From NCBI GenBank assembly GCA_963754645.1, contig CAVWGP010000004.1, forward strand, positions 1,302,001 to 1,366,000: DNA of 64,000 bases, read 5' to 3'. The DNA is from CAVWGP01 sp963754645 (lineage in GTDB: Bacteria > Pseudomonadota > Alphaproteobacteria > Bin65). The translations under genes and the position numbers were made by a program. This document shows, one piece after another, positions 53,690 through 63,512 of this stretch (the stretch's first letter is position 1; each line of letters opens with the position of its first letter). Under the pieces are notes generated by a model, which did not search any database, had not been told where the DNA came from, and saw nothing but the letters and a program-made list of their open reading frames with translations.

Positions 53690-55225
53690 CTATGCCCAGT
53701 CCGGCTCGCGCCATTCGGCCGCCGGATCGAGCGGAAAGACCGGGCGCGGCAGGCCCTTGAACGCGAAATTCGCCAGGTTGGGCGAGGTCAGGCCGCGCGT
53801 GTCGACCTCGAAGACTTGCTCGGGCTTGAAGAACTCGTCGAATCCGGCGCGAAAATGACCGCGCGATTTGACCGCAATGCAGCGCGCCTTGCCGATATCG
53901 AGCCCCATCATTTCGAAAAAAATCGGATCGGCGCATTGCTTGCGCATCGTGCCGACGACGACGACGATGCCGCCGAGATCGAGTGCCGCGGTCGGCCCCA
54001 ATGCGAGCGGCCGGCCGGCCCAGATGCCGCGCCGGCCGACGCAGTTGCCGTCATGCAGGGCGGCGACGCGCGCTTGCGCCGAAAATTCGGCAGCCACCGG
54101 ATCGCGGGAACCGCGATTGAATTTTGCCTCGATCATGGCTCCCACGCCGAGCCGATGCGCCTCGGCGGCCAGTGCGCCGTCGATGAAAACGCCCAGCAAT
54201 GCGTTATTCACGCCGGCGCGATGAAGAGCGCTCAGCAAGTCGGTGGTGTTGCCCCGCCCGCCGCCGCCCGGATTGTCGCCCGCATCCGAAAAAATGACCG
54301 CCGGACGCGCCGCGTCGGCGCCGGCGGCCCGCGCGAGTTCGACCGCCTTGTCCAATGGCGTCATGGCTTTGACGAAGCGCTGGCGCTGCGCCCAGCCCTG
54401 CCGCGCCAAGGCGAGGGCAAGCCGGCGCGCCGGCGCCACATCGTTGCGCGCCGTGACGACAATGGCGACGCCGTTTTTCGGCGTATCGCAAAACACGAAT
54501 CCGCCGACCACCGAGACATTGAGTATGTCCGGGGCCGCCTCGGCCTGCCCGCGCGCGATCAGATCGGCATAGGGCCCCGACGCGGTCAACAGGTTGATCG
54601 TCGCCGGAGTCAGCGGCAGGCGGATGAAGGCGGTGCGCGCTTTTGTTCCGCCGAGCAACTCGGCGAGAACAGCCGCCGCCTCGGCACCCCGCGCCTCCTG
54701 ATCGACATGGGGATTGGTGCGGTAGGAAATCAACGCATCGCAATTTTCGATCATGCGGTCGGAGACGTTGGCATGAAGATCGACCGTCACGACGATCGGC
54801 ACTGCCGGGCCCACCAAGCGCCGCACGGCCTCGTACAGCAGCCCATCGGGATCGGGATCGCTCGACGATGTCATTCCGCCATGGTTTGAGATGTAGACGC
54901 CGTCGAGCCGGCCTGCCGCGGCGAGGCGCCGCTCCATGTCCGCGAGCAACCGCTGAAAAAACGAATGGTCGATCGGGCCGCCCGGCTCGGCGGCGGCAAC
55001 CACGATCGGCACTGCCTCCCATGACAGGAGCCAATCGAGCTCGCCGACAAAGCCTGGAATCTCCGCCGGCATGGCGGGCGCGGACTTTCGCGCCTCGGCC
55101 ACGATCGCGGCTCCTTCCAAATAGCAGAGCGCGCGAAAATCCGCTTCCACCGTGACCGGCGCGAAGGCGTTGCTTTCGAGGTGGAGCCCGAGCAGGGCGA
55201 TCCGCTTGCGAGGGGTTGTGACCAT
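53690..55225 (-). CDS. M81 family metallopeptidase (MlrC-like)
   Basis: 511 residues. MlrC N-terminal domain (RKRIALLGLHLESNAFAPV, DGVYISNHGGMTSSSDPDPDGLL, VTVDLHANVSDRMI, YRTNPHVDQEARG) and MlrC C-terminal domain (SDAGDNPGGGGRGNTTDLL). The family was named for microcystin degradation, but most members stand beside peptide ABC transporters and hydrolyse small or unusual peptides. Metal ligands are likely among the Asp/His residues of DLHAN and NPHVD. First gene of the operon, divergent from the M20 deacylase at 55349 with 123 bp between. Confidence 0.92.
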   Translation of the reverse strand: MVTTPRKRIALLGLHLESNAFAPVTVEADFRALCYLEGAAIVAEARKSAPAMPAEIPGFVGELDWLLSWEAVPIVVAAAEPGGPIDHSFFQRLLADMERRLAAAGRLDGVYISNHGGMTSSSDPDPDGLLYEAVRRLVGPAVPIVVTVDLHANVSDRMIENCDALISYRTNPHVDQEARGAEAAAVLAELLGGTKARTAFIRLPLTPATINLLTASGPYADLIARGQAEAAPDILNVSVVGGFVFCDTPKNGVAIVVTARNDVAPARRLALALARQGWAQRQRFVKAMTPLDKAVELARAAGADAARPAVIFSDAGDNPGGGGRGNTTDLLSALHRAGVNNALLGVFIDGALAAEAHRLGVGAMIEAKFNRGSRDPVAAEFSAQARVAALHDGNCVGRRGIWAGRPLALGPTAALDLGGIVVVVGTMRKQCADPIFFEMMGLDIGKARCIAVKSRGHFRAGFDEFFKPEQVFEVDTRGLTSPNLANFAFKGLPRPVFPLDPAAEWREPDWA

Positions 55226-55348
55226 GCCGTTCTCTCGACTATATGACTAACGAACAGTAAAAATGCATTCACCACGATCCATTGGAATTTCTTTCTCTTG
55301 GCGCCGCTATACGACGGCAGCGGCCCACACAAACGACAAACGCGACGC

Positions 55349-56530
55349 ATGAAAACCGCCCGGCCTTCCTCCGCCACCATTGCAATGCTGCAGCGCCTCG
55401 TCGGCTTCGATACCACGAGCCGGGATTCCAATCTCGCGCTCATTCACTGGGTGCGCGACTACTTCGCCGGCCATGGCATTGCGGCAACGCTGGTGCATGA
55501 CGAAACCGGACTCAAGGCGAATCTGTTCGCTTCGATCGGCGCGCTGGATCGTCCGGGGATCGTTCTATCGGGACATACGGATGTGGTTCCCGTCGATGGA
55601 CAGGATTGGACGACCGATCCGTTCGAGCTGACCGAACGGGAGGGGCGCCTTTACGGCCGCGGCGCCTGCGACATGAAAGGCTTTCTCGCGGTCGCCCTGG
55701 CCCTGGTTCCCGAGCTGAAAAAGGCCGAGCTCAGCATGCCGCTGCAATTCGCTCTCTCCTACGACGAAGAAGTCGGCTGCATCGGCGTGCGGCGCCTGCT
55801 CGCCGAGCTCGAACGGCTTGGCGTCAAGCCACGCGGCTGCATTGTCGGCGAGCCGACGCATATGGAAGTCGTGCGCGCCCACAAAGGCAAGCTCAGCTAC
55901 CGTTGCCACGTGCGCGGGTTGGAATGCCATTCATCGATCGCGCCGCGCGGCGTCAACGCGATCCAATTCGCCGCCGAGGCCATCGGCTTTCTCGGCGGGC
56001 TCGGCCGTCGATTTGCGGCGAACGGCCCGTTCGACATCGAGTACGACATACCTTACACGACCGTGCATGTCGGCATCATCCACGGCGGAACCGCCTTGAA
56101 CATCGTGCCCAAGGACTGCGCTTTCGATTTCGAGTTTCGCCATCTGCCGGCGGACAATCCGGCGCAATTGTTGCGCCAAGTCCAGGCGTTCGCCGAACGT
56201 GAATTGCTGCCGCGCATGCGGGCAATCGATCCCGATACCGGATTTCGCTGGGAGCCCTTATCGTCGTTTCCCGGTGCCGACACCGCGGACAGCGCCGAAA
56301 TCATCGCCTTGGCCAAACACGCCGCCGGGCGCAATGCTTCGGGCAAAGTTGCGTTCGGCTGCGAAGCCGGCTTGTTCGATGCGGCCGGTATTCCGACCGT
56401 AATCTGCGGTCCCGGCCATATCGACCAAGCGCACAAGCCCAACGAGTTCGTGGCGCTGGAGCAGCTGGCGCGTTGCGAAGAGTTCTTGCGCCGCGTTGCC
56501 GGCGTGGCGGCGCGAGGTGCGCCGGCATGA
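55349..56530 (+). CDS. argE: Acetylornithine deacetylase / M20 family amidohydrolase
   Basis: 393 residues. M20 metal-binding residues visible: SGHTDVVPVDGQDW (His, Asp), GRGACDMKG (Asp), YDEEVGCIG (Glu), GEPT and the closing GPGHIDQAHKPNEFV. ArgE-type acetylornithine deacetylases share these; in this context (divergent from an M81/peptide ABC operon) the enzyme may instead deacylate imported N-acyl amino acids. ATG 55349 gives MKTARPSSATIAMLQRLVGFDTTS; the longer frame from 55298 adds unconserved residues. It overlaps the next gene (ATGA). Confidence 0.88.
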   Translation: MKTARPSSATIAMLQRLVGFDTTSRDSNLALIHWVRDYFAGHGIAATLVHDETGLKANLFASIGALDRPGIVLSGHTDVVPVDGQDWTTDPFELTEREGRLYGRGACDMKGFLAVALALVPELKKAELSMPLQFALSYDEEVGCIGVRRLLAELERLGVKPRGCIVGEPTHMEVVRAHKGKLSYRCHVRGLECHSSIAPRGVNAIQFAAEAIGFLGGLGRRFAANGPFDIEYDIPYTTVHVGIIHGGTALNIVPKDCAFDFEFRHLPADNPAQLLRQVQAFAERELLPRMRAIDPDTGFRWEPLSSFPGADTADSAEIIALAKHAAGRNASGKVAFGCEAGLFDAAGIPTVICGPGHIDQAHKPNEFVALEQLARCEEFLRRVAGVAARGAPA

Positions 56531-57483
56531 CCTCGCCGAATACCTATCCCGTCGCGCTGCAGATACCCGATATCTCGCCCTATCGGCGCGGCAACATGCC
56601 GATCGACTACGTCCATCGCTTCAAGACCGGGGTTGCCGGCCCGCACGTGCTGATCACGGCGCTGGTCCACGGCAACGAAATCTGCGGCGCGATCGCGCTC
56701 GATTGGCTGATGAAGCAGAAAGTACGCCCGGTTCGCGGGACGCTGACGCTCGCATTTTGCAATTTTGCGGCGTTTCAGCGTTTCGACGTCGATGCTCCGA
56801 ACGACTCGCGCTATATCGACGAGGACTTCAACCGCGTGTGGTCGCCCCGCCGGCTCGATGGACCGGGCGGCTCGGTCGAATTGCGGCGCGCGCGCGAGCT
56901 GCGCCCCATCGTCGACGCGGCCGACGCGCTGCTGGACATTCATTCCATGCAGCATCCGACCGAGCCGTTGGTCCTGACCGGGCCGCTCGCGCGCGGCCGT
57001 GCGCTTGCGGCGGACATCGGGATTCCGGCCCTGGTCGTGGTCGACGAAGGTCACGCCGCCGGCCGCCGCATGCGCGACTATGGCGGCTTCGGCGACGTGG
57101 AAAGCGACAAGGCCGCCTTGCTCGTCGAATGCGGCCAGCATTGGGAGCCGAAGAGCGAGACCGTTGCCAAGGAAGTCGTCGTCCGATTTCTCGCGCGCTA
57201 CAATCTGGTCGATCCGAACTGGGTCAAGAAACATCTTCCGGCGGCAAAACCGGTGCCGCAAAGAACGATCGAGGTCACCCACCCCGTGACGATCGCGAGC
57301 GACAAGTTCCGCTTCGTCGCCGACTTCAAAGGCCTCGAAATCATACAACGCGGCGGTACGATCATCGCGCTCGACGATGCCCGTCCGGTGAGCACGCCCT
57401 ATGACGATTGCGTCCTGGTCATGCCGTCGCGCCGCTTGCAGCGCGGCGACACCGCGGTGCGGCTCGGGTGCTATCTCAAATAG
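56527..57483 (+). CDS. Succinylglutamate desuccinylase/aspartoacylase family protein
   Basis: 318 residues. Zinc-carboxypeptidase-like fold: HGNEICGAIALDW supplies His and Glu zinc ligands, LLDIHSM the second His, and DEDFNRVW a conserved segment; LVECGQHWEP completes the site. AstE/aspartoacylase-type enzymes remove acyl groups from amino acids. It is translationally coupled to the M20 deacylase, so the pair probably processes one N-acylated amino acid or dipeptide. The 3' end overlaps recJ, which reads from the other strand, by 13 bp. Confidence 0.9.
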   Translation: MTSPNTYPVALQIPDISPYRRGNMPIDYVHRFKTGVAGPHVLITALVHGNEICGAIALDWLMKQKVRPVRGTLTLAFCNFAAFQRFDVDAPNDSRYIDEDFNRVWSPRRLDGPGGSVELRRARELRPIVDAADALLDIHSMQHPTEPLVLTGPLARGRALAADIGIPALVVVDEGHAAGRRMRDYGGFGDVESDKAALLVECGQHWEPKSETVAKEVVVRFLARYNLVDPNWVKKHLPAAKPVPQRTIEVTHPVTIASDKFRFVADFKGLEIIQRGGTIIALDDARPVSTPYDDCVLVMPSRRLQRGDTAVRLGCYLK

Positions 57484-59291
57484 CCGTCAAGCCGCGCCGG
57501 CGCCGCATCCTCGATAATGAACTGGAGCCCCTGCCGGCCGTTCCAGTTATCGGCCCGAAGCCGGCCGGCGAGATGCACGACATTGCCGCGATGCGCCAGA
57601 AGCCCGTCGCCCAGCGGCGTGCCGACGGCGCGAAACGCCATGGCCTTCAGCCGCCCGCCGCGCTCCAGCGGCAATATGCAGCGATAATGTTTTTCGCCGA
57701 CCGGCTCGATATGGGCAAGTCGCGCCGCCGTTAGGACAACGCGCGGTTCGGCATTGTCGACGCCAAACGGCGCCAAGCGTTCGAGTTCCTGGATCAGTTC
57801 GACCGATGCCGCTTCGGCGGCCAGGGCCGCATCGATCGAAAGCGACGGATCGGCGCTGGCGACGGTCACGGCCGCGCCGAGCCGATCGGACATGAAACGG
57901 CCGAAGGCCTCGATTTTGTCGGCGGCCACGGTGAAGCCCGCCGCCATTTTATGCCCGCCGCCATTGATCAAGAGCCCTGCCTGACGCGCCGCAATCACCG
58001 CGGCGCCGAGATCGACGCCGACGATCGAACGCCCCGACCCCTTCCCAATGCCGTCCACGATCGCCACGACGCAAGCCGGCCGGCGCACGCGCTCGACGAG
58101 CCGCGAGGCAACGATGCCGATGACGCCGGGATGCCACAGCTCGGAGGCGACGATAACGACCGCGGCGCCGCCGGCAATGGCGCGCTCGGCGCTCCCGATC
58201 GATTGGGCCAGGACTTCGGCTTCGATCGCTTGCCGCTCGCGATTGAGCGCGTCGAGCTTCTCGGCGAGCCGACGCGCCTCGACCGCATCCCCGCACGCGA
58301 GCAATCGCCAACCGAGATCGGCCTCGCCGACCCGGCCGCCGGCATTGATGCGTGGACCGATGATGAAACCGGCGTGGTAGGCGCTCATCCTTTCGTTGAT
58401 GCGCCCGACTTCGGCAAGCGCGGCAATGCCCGGATTGAGGCGCTGGGTCATGATCTTCAGTCCCTGCGCGACAAACGCCCGGTTGAGCCCGGTGAGCGGC
58501 ACGACATCGCAGACCGTCCCGAGGGCGACGATATCGAGCAACGCCATGAGTTCCGGCTCGGCGCCCGCCGCGAACCGGCCGCGCCGCCGCAGTTCCCTGT
58601 TCAGCGCGACCAAGAGCAGAAAGGCGACACCAACCGCCGCGAGCGATTTGTGCGGGCTGGTTTCGTCGAGCCGGTTGGGATTGATCACCGCCGCCGCCGC
58701 CGGCAGGTTGGCCTCCGCCGCGTGATGATCGACGACGATCACGTCCAGACCCGCGTCCTTCGCGGCGGCCAGCGGCGCGTGCGCCGCAATCCCGCAATCG
58801 ACCGTGACGACGACGCGAATGCCCGCCGCCTTGAGCCGCAGCAAGGCCGGCGCATTGGGTCCGTAGCCCTCGCGAACGCGGTCCGGCACGTAAACCCGCA
58901 AGGGCACGCCGATGGCCGCGAAATAGCGATGAATGATGGCCGCCGACGTGGCGCCGTCGACGTCGTAGTCGCCGAAGACGGCGATCGGCTCGCCTTGCTC
59001 GACGGCCTCGGCGAGGCGGGCCACCGCCTTGTCCATGTCCTTGAGGTGCGAAGGATCGGGCAGGCAATCCCGCAGGCGCGGATCGAGAAACCGCGGCGCC
59101 AACTCGTCATCGAATTCGCGTGCCGCCAGCAGGCGGGCAACGATCTCGGACAGTCCGAGCTTTTGCTGCAACGACGCGACAGCGCGCGCATCGGCGGCGC
59201 GGAGCCGCCAGGCGCGGCCCGCCATCGAAGTTTCGACGCCGAATAGCGCGCTCGGCCGAGGCCCGGCCGAGTTGGACTCAGCCGTGGCCAT
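57471..59291 (-). CDS. recJ: Single-stranded-DNA-specific exonuclease RecJ
   Basis: 606 residues, in the usual RecJ size range. DHH phosphoesterase motifs: I VFGDYDVDGATSAAI, II near TVDCGIAAHA, III VVDHHAAEANLPAA; later DHHA1 signatures GPRINAGGRVGEADLG and NGGGHKMAAGFTV, and a C-terminal OB-type domain with VHLAGRLRADNWNGRQGLQ. A 5'-3' ssDNA exonuclease for recombination and mismatch repair. Its start overlaps the methyltransferase gene end by 14 bases. A long N-terminal stretch (MATAESNSAGPRP) is slightly atypical. Confidence 0.95.
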   Translation of the reverse strand: MATAESNSAGPRPSALFGVETSMAGRAWRLRAADARAVASLQQKLGLSEIVARLLAAREFDDELAPRFLDPRLRDCLPDPSHLKDMDKAVARLAEAVEQGEPIAVFGDYDVDGATSAAIIHRYFAAIGVPLRVYVPDRVREGYGPNAPALLRLKAAGIRVVVTVDCGIAAHAPLAAAKDAGLDVIVVDHHAAEANLPAAAAVINPNRLDETSPHKSLAAVGVAFLLLVALNRELRRRGRFAAGAEPELMALLDIVALGTVCDVVPLTGLNRAFVAQGLKIMTQRLNPGIAALAEVGRINERMSAYHAGFIIGPRINAGGRVGEADLGWRLLACGDAVEARRLAEKLDALNRERQAIEAEVLAQSIGSAERAIAGGAAVVIVASELWHPGVIGIVASRLVERVRRPACVVAIVDGIGKGSGRSIVGVDLGAAVIAARQAGLLINGGGHKMAAGFTVAADKIEAFGRFMSDRLGAAVTVASADPSLSIDAALAAEAASVELIQELERLAPFGVDNAEPRVVLTAARLAHIEPVGEKHYRCILPLERGGRLKAMAFRAVGTPLGDGLLAHRGNVVHLAGRLRADNWNGRQGLQFIIEDAAPARLDGYLR

Positions 59292-59925
59292 TGTCCTTGC
59301 TGCCCGGCGCGTTTAGCCGGCGGTACCGCCAAACGCAGGCCGGCCAAATATTGCGCCAGATGCGCGGCGTAACATCGGCGTCGACAAAGCGATCGATGAC
59401 CGGAATTGGCGAGCGCATGCCGTAGGTGAATTGGATGAACACGCCCTTCGGATGCATGCAGCGGAGCGCCATCCGCAGCAAATCCAGCCGGCGCAGCCGC
59501 GGTTGCGTCAGAAGCGGCAGGCTCGAGACGACGGCGGCAATGGGTCCGAGCTTGCGCTCGGCGACAATGCTGGCGAAATCGAACGCATTGCCCTCGATCA
59601 GCAGCAGGTTCGGGAATCGCGGCCGAAGCAGCTTGCAGAAGGTGGGGCTTGCCTCGATGAGGGCCAGGCGCTCGGGCGCGATACCGCGCGCCAGCAGCGC
59701 CGCGGTCACGACGCCCGTTCCTGGTCCCAGCTCGATGATCGTGCCGGGAATGTCGCTATCGACAGCAGCCGCCATCGCGGCGCACAGCGCGGGCCCGCTC
59801 GGCCACTGCGCGCCGGTCCGCCGCGGCGCCGCAATGAACGACCCGATGAAGCGCAATACGTCGCCGGCTTGGGCGGCCGCACCGCGACGATCAACGCGCT
59901 CCGCGGCCCCGGAATTGTTCAGCAT
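59278..59925 (-). CDS. Class I SAM-dependent methyltransferase (phospholipid N-methyltransferase-like)
   Basis: 215 residues. SAM-binding motif I TIIELGPGTGVVTAALLARG, followed by ALIEASPTFCKLLRPRFP and a motif II-like AAVVSSLPLL. This motif order resembles PmtA-type phosphatidylethanolamine N-methyltransferases and rRNA dimethylase-like proteins of alphaproteobacteria. It overlaps recJ and follows glpX by 35 bp. Phospholipid substrate is likely but not certain. Confidence 0.82.
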   Translation of the reverse strand: MLNNSGAAERVDRRGAAAQAGDVLRFIGSFIAAPRRTGAQWPSGPALCAAMAAAVDSDIPGTIIELGPGTGVVTAALLARGIAPERLALIEASPTFCKLLRPRFPNLLLIEGNAFDFASIVAERKLGPIAAVVSSLPLLTQPRLRRLDLLRMALRCMHPKGVFIQFTYGMRSPIPVIDRFVDADVTPRIWRNIWPACVWRYRRLNAPGSKDNGHG

Positions 59926-59960
59926 TCCACTATCCTCGCTCGTTGGGCCGCCATGTATGC

Positions 59961-60950
59961 CTACGGTTTTCCCACCGTCGCATATTCCGCTTTGCGCGCA
60001 AAATTATGCTGCGCCTCGATGAAACGGACCGTGCCGGTCGAAGAGCGCATGACGATCGAATTGGTCACGGCTCCCTTGCCAAAGCGCCGAACACCTTTGA
60101 CCATCGAACCATCGGTGACGCCCGTCGCGGCAAACATCACGTCACCTTTGGCGAGTTCCGTCAAGGAATATACGCGGCTCAAATCGGCGATCCCCAGGCG
60201 CTTTGCGCGGCCCCTTTCATCGTCATTCCGAAAAATGAGCCGGCCCTGCATTTGTCCGCCGATGCAGCGCAATGCCGCCGCCGCCAGGACGCCCTCGGGC
60301 GCGCCGCCGCTGCCGACATAAATATCGACGCCGCTTCCCGGACGCGACGTGGCGATCACGCCGGACACATCGCCATCGGGGATCAGTTTGATGCGCGCAC
60401 CGGCCTCGCGCACTTTGGCGATCAGCTCTTGATGGCGCGGGCGATCGAGAATGCAAACGACGAGGTCCGAAACGTCGAGCCCCTTCGCCTTGGCCAAATT
60501 GCGCAGGTTCGACGCCGGCGGCGCCGTGATGTCGATCAAATCGTCGGGCAGCCCGCCGCCGACCGCGATCTTGTCCATGTAAACGTCGGGCGCGTGGAGG
60601 AATCCGCCCTCCTCCGCCATGGCGATTACGGCAAGCGCATTTTCCATGCCCTTGGCCGTGATCGTGGTACCCTCGAGCGGATCGAGGGCGATATCGATCT
60701 TGGGGCCGCCGCGCCCGACCTTTTCGCCGATATACAGCATCGGCGCTTCGTCGCGCTCGCCCTCGCCGATCACCACCGTTCCCGAGATATCGAGGCTGTT
60801 GAGCGACTTACGCATCGAGTCGACCGCCGCCTGGTCGGCGGCTTTCTCGTCGCCGCGGCCCATCAGGCGCGATGCCGCCAATGCCGCGGCCTCGGTGACG
60901 CGCACGGCTTCGAGTGCCAAATTGCGATCGAGATAGACATTGTCGGCCAT
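59961..60950 (-). CDS. glpX: Class II fructose-1,6-bisphosphatase
   Basis: 329 residues. Class II signatures GTVVIGEGERDEAPMLYIGEKVG (metal site), DIALDPLEGTT, KIAVGGGLPDDLID, IYVGSGGAPEGVLAAAALRC. Gluconeogenic phosphatase in the cytoplasm. ATG 60950 (MADNVYLDRNLALEAVRVTE) is the family start; an upstream TTG in frame would overlap the homoserine dehydrogenase end and is not needed. It follows hom by 16 bp in the same operon. Confidence 0.95.
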   Translation of the reverse strand: MADNVYLDRNLALEAVRVTEAAALAASRLMGRGDEKAADQAAVDSMRKSLNSLDISGTVVIGEGERDEAPMLYIGEKVGRGGPKIDIALDPLEGTTITAKGMENALAVIAMAEEGGFLHAPDVYMDKIAVGGGLPDDLIDITAPPASNLRNLAKAKGLDVSDLVVCILDRPRHQELIAKVREAGARIKLIPDGDVSGVIATSRPGSGVDIYVGSGGAPEGVLAAAALRCIGGQMQGRLIFRNDDERGRAKRLGIADLSRVYSLTELAKGDVMFAATGVTDGSMVKGVRRFGKGAVTNSIVMRSSTGTVRFIEAQHNFARKAEYATVGKP

Positions 60951-60966
60951 GGCGGCGCTCACTAGC

Positions 60967-62259
60967 TCAGAGTTCTTCAATGCGGATCATGCAGGGCGGC
61001 TCGATGATCGATCCGAGCTTGGCGATGCGGTCAAGCGCGCGCAGCATTGCTGCCTCGACAGTTTCGTGCGTCGTCAGCACCACCGGCACGGCCTGGGTTT
61101 GCGACCGCCCGCGCTGCAACATGGATTCGAGCGAAACCCGCTCGTCGCGCAAGGCCGCCGAAACATCGGCAATGACGCCGGGTTGGTCGCGCACCATGAG
61201 CCGGATGTAATAGCGGCCGGTGTGCTCGGCCATCGACGCCGGTTGGAGCGGCGCGAGCTTCGCCACGGGCAAGCCGAAAGCCGGCAGGCGCGTGCCGCGC
61301 GCCAGATCAATGAGGTCCGAGACCACGGCCGACGCCGTCGGGCGCTCACCCGCGCCGCGCCCGACATAGACTGTATTGCCGGCAAAATCGCCGTCGATCA
61401 TGACCGCGTTGAACACGCCATCGACCCGCGCCAATTGCGAATCGACCGCGATCATGCAGGGATGCACGCGTTGCTCGATGCCTTTCGCGGTGCGCCGGCC
61501 GATCGCCAGCAGCTTGATGCGATAACCCAGCTCGTTGGCGTATTGGATATCCATCGGCGACACGCTGCGGATGCCGGCGATCGAAATGGCATCGAAATTC
61601 ACCGCTGTGCCGAAGGCGAGGCTCACCAGGACGGCGAGCTTGTGCGCCGTGTCGATACCATCGACATCCAAGCTCGGATCGGCCTCGGCATAGCCTTTCT
61701 TCTGCGCCTCGGCGAGCACGTCGTCGAACGAACGTCCCGTATCGCGCATGACCGTCAGGATATAATTGCAAGTGCCGTTGAGAATGCCGTAGACGCGATC
61801 GATCCGGTTGCCGGCCAGGCCTTCGCGCACCGCCTTGACGATCGGGATGCCGCCGGCAACGGCGGCCTCGAACGCCAAGGTCGCGCCGGCGCGTTCCGCC
61901 AAAATTGCCAATTCGGCGCCGTGATGCGCGAGCAGCGCTTTGTTCGCCGTTACGACATGGCGTTTTTTGGCGAAGGCCGCTTCGGCCAGGGCCTTGGCCG
62001 GGCCTTCCGAGCCGCCGATGAGCTCGACGATAACGTCGGCATTGGCGCTGCGCGCCATCTCCACCGGGTCGTCGAACCAGGCATAGGCGGATAGATCGAT
62101 CCCGCGATCGCGCCGGCGCTCGCGCGCCGATACCGCGGTGATCGTCAGACGGCGGCCACAGCGCGCGTCCAGCATCGTGGCCTGCTGCGTCAGCAACTTC
62201 ACAAGGCCGGCCCCGACCGTGCCGAGGCCGGCAATGGCAATCTTGAGGGGTTCGTTCAA
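60967..62259 (-). CDS. hom: Homoserine dehydrogenase
   Basis: 430 residues. N-terminal NAD(P)-binding LKIAIAGLGTVGAGLVKLL, central catalytic domain with ILNGTCNYILTVM and KGYAEADPSLDVDGIDTAHKLAVL (catalytic Lys/Asp region), and a C-terminal ACT domain (YYIRLMVRDQPGVIADVSAALRDE) for feedback control by threonine. The apparent start is a TTG at 62259 whose bases overlap the stop of the preceding aminotransferase; no ATG is available nearby. Makes homoserine for threonine and methionine. Confidence 0.95.
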   Translation of the reverse strand: MNEPLKIAIAGLGTVGAGLVKLLTQQATMLDARCGRRLTITAVSARERRRDRGIDLSAYAWFDDPVEMARSANADVIVELIGGSEGPAKALAEAAFAKKRHVVTANKALLAHHGAELAILAERAGATLAFEAAVAGGIPIVKAVREGLAGNRIDRVYGILNGTCNYILTVMRDTGRSFDDVLAEAQKKGYAEADPSLDVDGIDTAHKLAVLVSLAFGTAVNFDAISIAGIRSVSPMDIQYANELGYRIKLLAIGRRTAKGIEQRVHPCMIAVDSQLARVDGVFNAVMIDGDFAGNTVYVGRGAGERPTASAVVSDLIDLARGTRLPAFGLPVAKLAPLQPASMAEHTGRYYIRLMVRDQPGVIADVSAALRDERVSLESMLQRGRSQTQAVPVVLTTHETVEAAMLRALDRIAKLGSIIEPPCMIRIEEL

Positions 62260-63497
62260 TTTGCGGCGGCTCGTTTGCGGGTCGACAGACGTTCGACCTT
62301 GTTACCGGCACTGGCCGTCGCTAGGAAGGATTTTATGTTGCGCGTCGCCTGGCGAATGCGCTGCGTGTTTTCCACCAACGCGATGCGCAAATAGCCTTCG
62401 CCGTATTCGCCGAAGCCGATCCCGGGCGCGACGGCGACTTTGGCTTCCTTCATCAACAGCTTGGCGAATTCGTTCGATCCGATATGCGCGAATGCCGGCG
62501 GCAACGGCACCCAGGCGAACATCGATGCCGCCGGGCTCGGCACATCCCAGCCGGCGCCGCGCAAGCCCTTGATCAGGACATCGCGGCGCTCGCGATACAA
62601 CTGGCGCAGCTCTTCGACGCAATCCTGCGGGCCGTTCAACGCCGCCGCCGCGGCAACCTGGATCGGCGTAAACGCACCGTAGTCGACATAAGATTTCACA
62701 TGCGTCAGCGCGCCGACAAGGCGCCGATTGCCCACCGCATATCCCATGCGCCAGCCGGCCATCGAATAGGTCTTGCTGAACGATTGAATTTCGATCGCCA
62801 CGTCCTTGGCGCCCGGTACTTGGAGAATCGACGGCGTCGGCGTGTCGCCGAAATAAATCTCGGCATAGGCCAAGTCCGAAATCACATATATGCCCGCGGA
62901 TTTCGCGAAATCGACGACTTTCTTGTAGAAATCGAGGCCGACGACGCGCGCGGTCGGGTTCGACGGAAAGCTCACGACAACGGCCAGCGGCTTCGGCACG
63001 GAATGACGCACGGCGCGCTCGATATCTTTCAGGAAATCGGCTTCGCTATTTTCAATATTGAATGGAATATGCCGAATGGCCGCGCCGGCGATGATGAAGG
63101 CGTAGGTGTGAATCGGATAGGTCGGATTCGGGACCAATATGATGTCGCCCGGCTCGGTGATCGCCTGGGCCAGATTGACGAGCCCCTCTTTCGAACCCAG
63201 CGTGACGCAGACTTCGGTTTCCGAACTCAGGTCGACGTCGAAGCGGCGGCCGTAATAGGCGGCGATCGCCTTGCGCAAGCCGGGAATGCCACGCGACGCC
63301 GAATAGCGATGCGTCCGTGGATTCTGGACCGCCTCGGTCAGCTTGTCGACAATGTGCCGCGGCGTCGGCGTGTCAGGATTGCCCATGCCGAGATCGATAA
63401 TGTCTTCGCCGCGGGCGCGCGCCTTGGCCTTCATGCCGTTGACCTCGGCGAAAAGGTAGGGCGGCAGGCGCTTTATTCGAAAGAACTCGGAGGACAT
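62256..63497 (-). CDS. Alanine/LL-diaminopimelate-type aminotransferase
   Basis: 413 residues. It opens MSSEFFRIKRLPPYLFAEVNGMKAKARARGEDIIDLGMGNPDTPTPRHIVDKL. PLP lysine in SFSKTYSMAGWRMGYA and the closing GIGFGEYGEGYLRIALVEN are typical of AlaC/LL-DAP-aminotransferase-like proteins. In alphaproteobacteria this gene conventionally precedes hom and supplies an amino-transfer step in the aspartate pathway. Substrate not provable from sequence. ATG 63497 fits the family start exactly. Confidence 0.92.
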   Translation of the reverse strand: MSSEFFRIKRLPPYLFAEVNGMKAKARARGEDIIDLGMGNPDTPTPRHIVDKLTEAVQNPRTHRYSASRGIPGLRKAIAAYYGRRFDVDLSSETEVCVTLGSKEGLVNLAQAITEPGDIILVPNPTYPIHTYAFIIAGAAIRHIPFNIENSEADFLKDIERAVRHSVPKPLAVVVSFPSNPTARVVGLDFYKKVVDFAKSAGIYVISDLAYAEIYFGDTPTPSILQVPGAKDVAIEIQSFSKTYSMAGWRMGYAVGNRRLVGALTHVKSYVDYGAFTPIQVAAAAALNGPQDCVEELRQLYRERRDVLIKGLRGAGWDVPSPAASMFAWVPLPPAFAHIGSNEFAKLLMKEAKVAVAPGIGFGEYGEGYLRIALVENTQRIRQATRNIKSFLATASAGNKVERLSTRKRAAAN

Positions 63498-63512
63498 CGC
63501 GACGCTCGAAAA